A model generated the notes under the pieces. That model was not told where the DNA came from. It searched no databases and was given only the letters and a program-made list of their open reading frames with translations. Positions 1-4,886 of a stretch of DNA of 5,481 bases are shown here, piece after piece (the stretch's first letter is position 1; each line of letters opens with the position of its first letter). The stretch covers positions 1 to 5,481 of the forward strand of contig JAICYG010000166.1 in the NCBI GenBank assembly GCA_025934335.1, written 5' to 3'. The stretch is from Thermoleophilia bacterium (GTDB lineage: Bacteria > Actinomycetota > Thermoleophilia > Gaiellales > Gaiellaceae). The position numbers were made by a program, and so were the translations under genes.

Positions 1-150
1 CGTGTTCGACGCATCCCAGACCTTCGGGCGGGCCCCGTTCGGGCGCGCCGCGGCGCCCGAGACGACCAGTCCGCCGACGCCGACGCCGGCGCGCTTGACG
101 AGGTCGCGGCGGGAGATGCCCTGGTCGCCGCTCCTCCTCTCCTCAGCCAT
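1..150 (-). CDS. Tat-signal exported protein, N-terminal 50 residues (partial)
   Basis: The gene starts at the ATG at 150-148 and leaves the window at base 1, so only 50 residues are visible. The N-terminus reads as a twin-arginine signal: a charged start, then ISRRDLVKRAG at residues 12-22 with the RR pair at 14-15, a short Gly/Val/Leu-rich hydrophobic stretch (22-31) and a small-residue AAA region at 33-35. The protein is therefore probably exported folded through the Tat system. Many actinobacterial solute-binding proteins and redox enzymes begin this way, but nothing in the mature part is recognisable, so no function is assigned. A strong Shine-Dalgarno sequence lies just upstream. The gene is divergent from the IclR-family regulator, which is a plausible controller of it. 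The start and signal are clear; the product class is unknown. Confidence 0.8.
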   Translation of the reverse strand, partial: MAEERRSGDQGISRRDLVKRAGVGVGGLVVSGAAARPNGARPKVWDASNT

Positions 151-153
151 ACG

Positions 154-161
154 ACCTCCTC
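154..161 (-). promoter_or_regulatory. Shine-Dalgarno site of the Tat-signal gene
   Basis: On the minus strand the sequence reads GAGGAGGT, 3 bases before the ATG at 150. It is a near-complete anti-16S match and fixes the start codon. It shows that this gene, unlike the IclR, MarR and amidase genes here, has a conventional leadered message. Confidence 0.75.
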
Positions 162-185
162 GAACCGATGCCGGGAACGGGACCG

Positions 186-215
186 ACGCTACGCCGCGCG
201 CTGTCCACTTGTCAA
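186..215 (-). promoter_or_regulatory. Putative promoter of the Tat-signal gene
   Basis: The minus strand has a perfect TTGACA -35 hexamer at 215-210, an 18-bp spacer and TAGCGT at 191-186, which fits the actinobacterial TANNNT -10 pattern. Transcription would start near 179, giving a leader of about 30 nt that contains the Shine-Dalgarno site. The -35 hexamer is almost coincident with that of the divergent IclR promoter, so the two promoters probably compete. The assignment is by consensus matching only. Confidence 0.5.
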
Positions 216-238
216 GACACCGTTCCGACTAGTAGAAC
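209..238 (+). promoter_or_regulatory. Putative promoter of the IclR gene, leaderless start
   Basis: The plus strand shows TTGTCA at 209-214 (5 of 6 matches to TTGACA), an 18-bp spacer and TAGAAC at 233-238 (4 of 6 to TATAAT, lacking the final T). Six bases separate this -10 from the GTG at 245, so the transcript would begin at or next to the start codon. There is no purine-rich Shine-Dalgarno sequence ahead of the GTG, which supports a leaderless message. The inverted repeat at 219-241 covers the -10. Confidence 0.45.
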
Positions 239-241
239 GGT
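219..241. promoter_or_regulatory. Inverted repeat, candidate IclR operator
   Basis: ACCGTTC at 219-225 and GAACGGT at 235-241 are exact inverted repeats separated by 9 bp. The repeat overlaps the proposed IclR -10 and ends 3 bp before its start codon, where a bound dimer would block transcription. It also lies just upstream of the divergent -35. IclR-family regulators commonly bind short inverted repeats next to their own gene and repress themselves while controlling the divergent gene. That this protein binds here is inferred from position and symmetry. Confidence 0.55.
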
Positions 242-244
242 CTG

Positions 245-1021
245 GTGCAGCCGACGTCGCAGTCGCTGGAGCGCGGGCTCGCGATCCTCTCCTCGTTCCG
301 CTCCGGGCGGCCGCTGCTCGGGATCAGCGACCTTGCACGGGAGGTCGGGCTCAGCCGCTCGACCACCCACCGCTACGTGGCGACGCTCGCGGGGCTCGGC
401 TACCTGCGCCAGGACGCGCCGACGCGGAAGTACCGGCTCGGGCCGCGCGTGCTCGACCTCGGCTTCTCGGCGATCAACTCGATGGAGCTGCGCGAGGTGG
501 CGGCGCCCTATCTCCAGCAGCTCTCCGACGAGACCGGCTACACCGTCAACATGGCGATCCTCGACGACCTCGACATCGTCTACGTCGAGCGCTGCCGGAG
601 CGCGCGCGCGGGCCAGCGCGAGATCGACCTCAACCTGCACGTCGGCTCGCGGCTACCGGCCTACTGCACCTCGCTGGGAAAGGTGCTGCTGGCGTGTCTT
701 CCTGCCGACGCGCAGGCGGAGGCGCTCGCGAGGACCGAGTTCGCGCGTCGCGGGCCGAACACGCTCGTGTCGCGCACGGCGCTCGCGAACGAGCTGAAGC
801 GGGTCCGCAAGAACGGATTCGCGATCAACAACGAGGAGCTCGCCTACGGCCTGCGCTCGATCGGCGCGCCCGTCTTCGCGCACGACGGCGCGGCCGTCGC
901 CGCGATCAACCTCGCCGTGCACCGGACGATGATCTCGGTGGAGGAGCTCGTCGCCCGGCTGAGCGCCCGGCTCCGACGCACGGCCGAGGAGATCTCGGCG
1001 CAGCTCGGCTACCGACCGTAG
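245..1021 (+). CDS. IclR-family transcriptional regulator, PcaR/PcaU/PobR type
   Basis: This 258-residue protein has the usual IclR length and layout. An N-terminal winged helix-turn-helix spans about residues 5-60, with SQSLERGLAIL at the front and a recognition helix around 37-48 (SRSTTHRYVATL). It is joined to an effector-binding domain from about 80 to the end. LHVGSRLPAYCTSLGKVLLA (131-150) and NNEELAYGLRSIGAP (195-209) are typical of the branch that includes the beta-ketoadipate and 4-hydroxybenzoate regulators, so an aromatic acid effector is plausible but unproven. The GTG at 245 is chosen because a stop lies in frame at 233-235 and the protein begins exactly at the family's conserved front. 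It is divergent from the Tat-signal gene, its most likely target, and its 3' end overlaps the convergent amidase gene by 13 bp. Confidence 0.9.
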   Translation: MQPTSQSLERGLAILSSFRSGRPLLGISDLAREVGLSRSTTHRYVATLAGLGYLRQDAPTRKYRLGPRVLDLGFSAINSMELREVAAPYLQQLSDETGYTVNMAILDDLDIVYVERCRSARAGQREIDLNLHVGSRLPAYCTSLGKVLLACLPADAQAEALARTEFARRGPNTLVSRTALANELKRVRKNGFAINNEELAYGLRSIGAPVFAHDGAAVAAINLAVHRTMISVEELVARLSARLRRTAEEISAQLGYRP

Positions 1022-2331
1022 GGAGAGGGAACGCCGAGCTCGTCCTGCAGCGCTGCGCCGGCGGCGAGCAGGCCCCACTCCGTTCGGGGCGGCCCGATCA
1101 GCGAGACGCCGGCCGGCAGGCCGCTGCGGCGGCCGACGCCGGACGGCAGCGCGACGACCGGAAAGCCGGTCCAGTCCCAGTAGTGCGTGAGTGAGATCTC
1201 GGCGAAGTCGGTGAACGGCACGTCATAGCCGGCCCCGCGCGTCCGCGCGGCGATCGGCACCGTCGGCTCGACGAGCGCGTCGACGCGATGCGCAGCGAAC
1301 CACTCGCCCCACCGGGCGGCGTCACGCCGGCGTCGCCGCTGGATCGCGGCGCGCTCCGACGGGTCGAGGCCGCGGCGCTCGCCGTACTCGAGGAACCCGC
1401 GCGTCGAGGGTCGGTAGAGCTCGCGCTTCCCGTCGAAGCGGCGGTGCCACGCGAGCATCTCCGCGCAGAGCAGGTCGAGCGGCGCGCGGCCCAGGTCGAG
1501 CCCGACCGGCGGAGCCGACACGGCGACGACGCGCGCCCCGAGTGCCGAAAGCGCGGCATCGAAGCCGTCGGCAACGTCGGGGTCGAGCTCGCCGAGGCGC
1601 GGCGAGACGGCGATGCGCCGGAGCGGCCGACTTTGTGTTGAGTCAACACGAAGTCCGCCCAGCGCGGCGAGCAGCGGCTCGCAGTCGCGCACCGTGCGTG
1701 CCATCGGCCCCGCGTGGTCGAGCGACCGCGCGAGCGGGACGATGCCGCGCAGCGGCACGAGCCCTCGCGTCGGCTTGATCGTCGACGTCCCGCAGAACGC
1801 CGACGGGATCCGCAGCGAGCCGGCCGTGTCCGTGCCGGTTGCCGCCGGCACCGTGCACGAGGCGAGCGCCGCGGCCGAGCCGCCGCTCGAGCCGCCCGGC
1901 GAGCGGTCGAGCGACCACGGGTTGCCCACCTGGTCGGTCGTCCCGCCCGCGGCGAACTCGTGCGTGTGCACGTGCCCGAGCAGCACCATCCCGTGCGCGC
2001 GCAGGCGCGCCCAGGCATCGCAGCTGCGGCGCGGGACGACGTCGAGCACGTGGCTCGAAGCGGTCAGCGGCTTCCCGGCTACGGCGTAGAGGTCCTTGAG
2101 CGCGACGGGCACACCGCACAGGAGCGGGGCTTCCCCACGCGCACGCCGCCGGTCGGCGCGTGCCGCCTCGGCGAGGGCGCTCTCCTCGTAGACGCGGATC
2201 CACGCGCCGACCGCCGCGTCGCGCTCGCGGATCCGTGCGAGGCAGGCCTCCGTCAGCTCGCGCGAGGAGAGCTTGCGCCGCGCGAGCAGCCCGGCGGCCT
2301 CGACCACTCCGAGATCGGCGGCCTCGTTCAT
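1009..2331 (-). CDS. Amidase-signature family hydrolase
   Basis: This 440-residue protein belongs to the amidase signature family, which hydrolyses C-N amide bonds. The family's Ser-cisSer-Lys triad is complete: Lys79 in GVPVALKD, Ser148 in PGGSSGGSAAA and Ser172 in GTDTAGSLRIPSAFCG. Ser148 and Ser172 are 24 residues apart, as in fatty acid amide hydrolase. No GatB/GatC partner is nearby and the context is catabolic, so a free-standing amidase is more likely than a GatA subunit. The substrate is unknown. I choose the ATG at 2331 over the GTG at 2346, because a -10-like element sits exactly where it would give a leaderless start at 2331 and the added MYTSP has no family support. A 27-bp palindrome at 1629-1655 adds a peptide, roughly residues 226-234, just before a PLRRIAVSP segment. 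The gene is divergent from the MarR gene by 20 bp. Confidence 0.88.
   Translation of the reverse strand: MNEAADLGVVEAAGLLARRKLSSRELTEACLARIRERDAAVGAWIRVYEESALAEAARADRRRARGEAPLLCGVPVALKDLYAVAGKPLTASSHVLDVVPRRSCDAWARLRAHGMVLLGHVHTHEFAAGGTTDQVGNPWSLDRSPGGSSGGSAAALASCTVPAATGTDTAGSLRIPSAFCGTSTIKPTRGLVPLRGIVPLARSLDHAGPMARTVRDCEPLLAALGGLRVDSTQSRPLRRIAVSPRLGELDPDVADGFDAALSALGARVVAVSAPPVGLDLGRAPLDLLCAEMLAWHRRFDGKRELYRPSTRGFLEYGERRGLDPSERAAIQRRRRRDAARWGEWFAAHRVDALVEPTVPIAARTRGAGYDVPFTDFAEISLTHYWDWTGFPVVALPSGVGRRSGLPAGVSLIGPPRTEWGLLAAGAALQDELGVPSPYGR
1629..1655. repeat. 27-bp near-perfect palindrome inside the amidase gene
   Basis: Two 13-bp arms flank a single central base at 1642, and 12 of the 13 pairs match; the one mismatch is position 1634 against 1650. 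The core is GTGTTGAGTCAACAC. The element is about 44% GC in a region that is far richer. In the amidase frame it encodes LRVDSTQS (residues 227-234 from the ATG), and 7 of these 8 codons end in A or T, unlike the surrounding gene. It lies in a probable surface loop. This is consistent with a small palindromic element inserted in frame, or with an internal protein-binding site. Only one copy is in the window, so mobility is not shown. Confidence 0.7.
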
Positions 2332-2337
2332 CGGGCT

Positions 2338-2345
2338 GGTATACA
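2338..2345. promoter_or_regulatory. Shared bidirectional -10 element of the amidase and MarR genes
   Basis: The palindrome GTATAC (2339-2344) reads as TATACA on the plus strand (2340-2345) and TATACC on the minus strand (2343-2338). On each side exactly 6 bases separate the hexamer from a start codon: the MarR GTG at 2352 and the amidase ATG at 2331. Both messages would then be leaderless. Neither side has a Shine-Dalgarno sequence or a convincing -35, and both hexamers lack the final T, so this rests on symmetry and spacing. Confidence 0.5.
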
Positions 2346-2351
2346 CGGGCG

Positions 2352-2765
2352 GTGGCGCCGCGGATCAGCTACGCCGTGGGGCGGCTGGACCGCGTGCTGC
2401 GGCGCAGGCTCGGCGACGCGCTCGCGCCGCACCGGCTCTCGCTGCCCGAGTACACCACGCTCTCGGTGCTGAGCGCACGCTCGGGCCTCTCGAACGCGCA
2501 ACTCGCCCGCCGCTCGCTGATCACGCCGCAGGCGATGAACGAGGTGCTCGCACGGCTCGAGGAACGGAAGCTCGTGCGGCGGCGGCGCGATCCCGCGCAC
2601 GCGCGCGTGCGCCCCGCCGAGCTGACGACGACCGGGAAGCGCGTGCTCGCGCGCGCGAACGGCGCAGTCGACGACGTCGAGCGCGCGATGCTCCGCGGCG
2701 TCACTGCAGCCGAGCGCAGGCGGCTCGCGCAGCTGCTGGCGGCAAGTCTTCGCGGTCTGGAGTAG
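2352..2765 (+). CDS. MarR-family transcriptional regulator
   Basis: This 137-residue protein has MarR length and plan. An N-terminal dimerisation helix (about 5-27) is followed by a winged helix-turn-helix in which LSNAQLARRSLITPQAMNEV (46-65) holds the helix-turn-helix. LARLEERKLVRRRRDPAHAR (66-85) leads into the basic wing, LTTTGKRVL (91-99) matches the family's LT..G motif, and a C-terminal helix completes the dimer interface. The start is the GTG at 2352: no closer start exists in this frame, and the protein begins at the family's first helix. It lies directly upstream of the hydratase/lyase-ligase pair, with a 21-bp palindrome overlapping its stop codon. MarR proteins beside hydroxycinnamate genes (CouR, FerR) are repressors released by hydroxycinnamoyl-CoA, and the same role is inferred here. 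It carries no gene symbol because those proteins cannot be told apart by eye. Confidence 0.87.
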   Translation: MAPRISYAVGRLDRVLRRRLGDALAPHRLSLPEYTTLSVLSARSGLSNAQLARRSLITPQAMNEVLARLEERKLVRRRRDPAHARVRPAELTTTGKRVLARANGAVDDVERAMLRGVTAAERRRLAQLLAASLRGLE

Positions 2766-2784
2766 TATCAGGTCACCTGATACT
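2764..2784. promoter_or_regulatory. 21-bp perfect palindrome, likely MarR operator
   Basis: AGTATCAGGT (2764-2773) and ACCTGATACT (2775-2784) are exact inverted repeats around a single C at 2774. The element begins inside the MarR stop codon and ends 16 bp before the hydratase/lyase start. A possible -10, TAGTAT at 2763-2768, overlaps its left arm, though no good -35 is seen. The size and symmetry suit a MarR dimer, and binding would block the downstream operon. A one-base loop and the absence of a T-run make it a DNA site rather than a terminator. Confidence 0.7.
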
Positions 2785-2788
2785 CGAC

Positions 2789-2795
2789 GAGGAGG
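2789..2795 (+). promoter_or_regulatory. Shine-Dalgarno site of the hydratase/lyase gene
   Basis: GAGGAGG lies 5 bases before the GTG at 2801. It selects this start over upstream codons in the same open frame, which runs back through the MarR gene, and it agrees with where homologous proteins begin. Confidence 0.75.
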
Positions 2796-2800
2796 GTGCC

Positions 2801-3622
2801 GTGAAGCCCCGGGAGACTGTACGAGTCTCGCTGGAGGAAGGCATCGCATGGGTCGAGCTGAACCGGCCCGAGAAGCGCAACGCGATGAATCCGACGTTGA
2901 ACGCGGAGATGGTCGACGTTCTGCTCGAGCTCGATGCGGACGACGACTGCGGCGTCGTCGTGCTCACCGGCGCCGGCGACGCGTTCTCGGCCGGCATGGA
3001 CCTGAAGGAGTACTTCCGCGACGTCGATGCGCAGCCGGAGCACGTTCAGCGTCGCGTTCGCCGGGACGCGAACTACTGGCAGTGGCGGCTCCTGCGGACG
3101 TACGCGAAGCCGACGATCGCAATGGTGAACGGCTGGTGCTTCGGGGGCGGCTTCACACCGCTCTGTGCCTGCGACCTCGCTGTCGCCGCCGACGAGGCGA
3201 CGTTCGGTCTGTCGGAGATCAACTGGGGCATCCCGCCCGGGAGCCTCGTCAGCCGCGGCCTCGCCGAGACGATCGGGATCCGCGACGCGCTCCTCTACGT
3301 GATGACCGGCCGCACGTTCGACGGCCGCCGTGCGGCCGAGATGGGGCTCGTCAACTGGAGCGTCCCGCGCGAGCGTCTGCGCAAGGAGGTCGAATCGCTT
3401 GCGCGGGAGCTGCTCGAGAAGAACCCCGTCGTCCTGCGGGCGGCGAAACTCGGTTTCAAGCACGCGCAGACGATGAGCTGGGACACCGCCGAGGACTACC
3501 TGTACGCGAAGCTCGAGCAGTCGCAGTTCCTCGATGCCGAGCGCGGACGCGAGCAAGGGCTTGCGCAATTCCTGGACGAGAAGTCGATTCGTCCCGGCCT
3601 GGAGACCTACCGGCGATCGTGA
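2801..3622 (+). CDS. ech: p-Hydroxycinnamoyl-CoA hydratase/lyase (feruloyl-CoA hydratase/lyase)
   Basis: This crotonase-fold enzyme hydrates feruloyl-, caffeoyl- or p-coumaroyl-CoA and cleaves the product to the aromatic aldehyde (vanillin and relatives) plus acetyl-CoA. It has 273 residues, against about 276 for the Pseudomonas enzyme, and from memory it aligns with that enzyme over its whole length with a constant offset of 4. Diagnostic stretches are LNRPEKRNAM (20-29), SAGMDLKEYFRDVDA (63-77), KPTIAMVNGWCFGGGF (103-118), FGLSEINWGIPPG (135-147) and KNPVVLRAAK (207-216). Glu139 matches the catalytic Glu143, Met66 and Gly116 the oxyanion-hole positions, and Tyr71 and Tyr235 the active-site tyrosines. 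Thr119 replaces the Pseudomonas Ser123. The start is set by the Shine-Dalgarno site. The stop codon overlaps the ligase start (GTGA), so the two are probably translationally coupled. Confidence 0.93.
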   Translation: MKPRETVRVSLEEGIAWVELNRPEKRNAMNPTLNAEMVDVLLELDADDDCGVVVLTGAGDAFSAGMDLKEYFRDVDAQPEHVQRRVRRDANYWQWRLLRTYAKPTIAMVNGWCFGGGFTPLCACDLAVAADEATFGLSEINWGIPPGSLVSRGLAETIGIRDALLYVMTGRTFDGRRAAEMGLVNWSVPRERLRKEVESLARELLEKNPVVLRAAKLGFKHAQTMSWDTAEDYLYAKLEQSQFLDAERGREQGLAQFLDEKSIRPGLETYRRS

Positions 3623-4884
3623 CGCTGGCACGGCTGCTCCCGCACGCCGCCGAGCGGTTCCCCGACCGGGCGGCCCTCGCGTTCGAGGGCGAGCGCGTCT
3701 CCTACGCTGAGCTGGACCGGCTCGCGGAGGCGGCGACGCCGGAGGCACGCGTGCTGCCGCTGCCGCTGCCGAACACGCCCGAGTCCGTCGCGCGCTTCCA
3801 CGGCGCGCTGCGTCACGGCGCCGTCGTCGTGCCGCTCAACCCGCTCCTCTCGGAGCGAGAGATCGAGCAGCGGCGGCGGCCGTTCGAGCCCGCGCCGGGC
3901 ACGGCCGTCGTCCTCTACACCTCGGGCACGACCGGCGAGCCGAAGCGCGTCGAGCTGTCGCACGAGCTCCTGCGCAGGAACGCGGAGTACCTGGCGCGGA
4001 ACGCACTCGCGCTGACGGAGGAGGACGTGCTCTTCGGCTCGGCGCCGCTCGCGCACGTCTTCGGCATGACCGCCTGCATGAACGCGTCGATCGCCGCCGG
4101 CGCGACGCTCGCGCTCGTCCACCGGTTCGAGCCGCGGGCCGCGCTCGAGACGATCGAGCGCGAGCGGGTGACCGTGTTCATGGGCGTGCCCGCGATGCTC
4201 GCCGGCCTGCTCGCCGCCTCCGCGGACACGGGGCGCACTCCGCGCCTGCGGCTCGCGCACTGCGGCGGCGCGCCGCTCCCGCTCGAGACGCTGCGCGCGT
4301 TCGAGGAGCGGTTCGGCTGCACGGTGCTCGAGGGGTACGGGATGACGGAGGCCGGCGGCGCCGTGGCGACGAACCACACGGGCCGTCCGCGCAAGCCCGG
4401 TTCGGTCGGCCAGGCGGCCGCCGGCAACGAGCTCCGGATCGCCGCGGACGGCGAGGTGCTCGCGCACGTCGAGGGTCGCTGGCTTGCGACCGGCGACGTG
4501 GGCCGCCTCGACGATGACGGCTATCTCTTCCTGCTCGATCGGAAGAAGGACGTGATCCTGCGCGGTGGCTACACCGTGTATCCGCGGGAGGTGGAGGAGG
4601 CGCTCGTCGCACATCCGGCCGTGCGCGAGGCGGTCGTCGTCGGCGTGCCGCACCCGACGCTCGGCGAGGAAGTGGCTGCACTCGTCGTCGCCGAGGGTTG
4701 CGCTTCCCACGAGCTGAAGGCGTTCGTCCGCAAGCGGGTCGCCGCCTACAAGTACCCGCGTGTCGTCGCCATCGTCGACGACCTCCCGCGCGGCCCGAGT
4801 GGAAAGATCCTCCGCCGCGGCATCGACCGCGATGCGCTCGCATCACTCCTCCCGGGAAACGACGACCCGCTCGGCGCCCGGTAG
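3619..4884 (+). CDS. Compact acyl-CoA ligase (class I adenylate-forming), probable hydroxycinnamate-CoA ligase
   Basis: The family forms an acyl-adenylate from a carboxylic acid and ATP, then the CoA thioester. The motifs are all present: the P-loop YTSGTTGEPK at 100-109, YGMTE at 240-244, TGD at 291-293, the hinge DRKKD at 307-311, GGYTVYPREVEE at 316-327 and the catalytic Lys396 in GPSGKILRR. At 421 residues it is clearly shorter than the usual 490-550. Segments are missing before the P-loop (about residues 36-46 and 82-95) and between the G-E-V-L strand and TGD (282-290), where relatives carry a longer loop. The frame is intact, so it is a reduced enzyme rather than a broken one. Its GTG start overlaps the hydratase/lyase stop by 4 bp, with no good Shine-Dalgarno sequence of its own. 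Pairing with that gene suggests a feruloyl/coumaroyl-CoA synthetase (Fcs role), but the substrate is inferred from context. Confidence 0.85.
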   Translation: MTLARLLPHAAERFPDRAALAFEGERVSYAELDRLAEAATPEARVLPLPLPNTPESVARFHGALRHGAVVVPLNPLLSEREIEQRRRPFEPAPGTAVVLYTSGTTGEPKRVELSHELLRRNAEYLARNALALTEEDVLFGSAPLAHVFGMTACMNASIAAGATLALVHRFEPRAALETIERERVTVFMGVPAMLAGLLAASADTGRTPRLRLAHCGGAPLPLETLRAFEERFGCTVLEGYGMTEAGGAVATNHTGRPRKPGSVGQAAAGNELRIAADGEVLAHVEGRWLATGDVGRLDDDGYLFLLDRKKDVILRGGYTVYPREVEEALVAHPAVREAVVVGVPHPTLGEEVAALVVAEGCASHELKAFVRKRVAAYKYPRVVAIVDDLPRGPSGKILRRGIDRDALASLLPGNDDPLGAR

Positions 4885-4886
4885 CG

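Noticed and set aside
162..178. Two GAAC half-sites (162-165 and 175-178) as a second IclR operator
   Set aside because: They are direct rather than inverted copies, and a 4-base match is too short to claim a site.
2332..2346. GTG start at 2346 for the amidase
   Set aside because: It adds only MYTSP, lies within the proposed -10 region and has no Shine-Dalgarno sequence. The ATG at 2331 is correctly spaced for a leaderless start, though the GTG cannot be fully excluded.
2764..2784. The palindrome as a transcription terminator after the MarR gene
   Set aside because: A one-base centre cannot form an RNA loop without opening several pairs, and no T-run follows, so an operator is the better reading.
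2273..2800. Open frame that would extend the hydratase/lyase upstream through the MarR gene
   Set aside because: The homologous enzyme begins near the GTG at 2801, which has a good Shine-Dalgarno site, and the upstream translation is Ala/Arg-rich with no domain.
2848..3618. Open frame continuous with the ligase, which would extend it to 678 residues
   Set aside because: It lies out of frame across the well-recognised hydratase/lyase gene, and its translation is Arg-rich, low-complexity sequence typical of a high-GC shadow frame. The ligase family start fits the GTG at 3619.
3607..4710. 367-codon open frame on the minus strand opposite the ligase
   Set aside because: Its translation is Arg/Glu/His-rich with no recognisable domain, and it mirrors the codon bias of the real ligase on the other strand.
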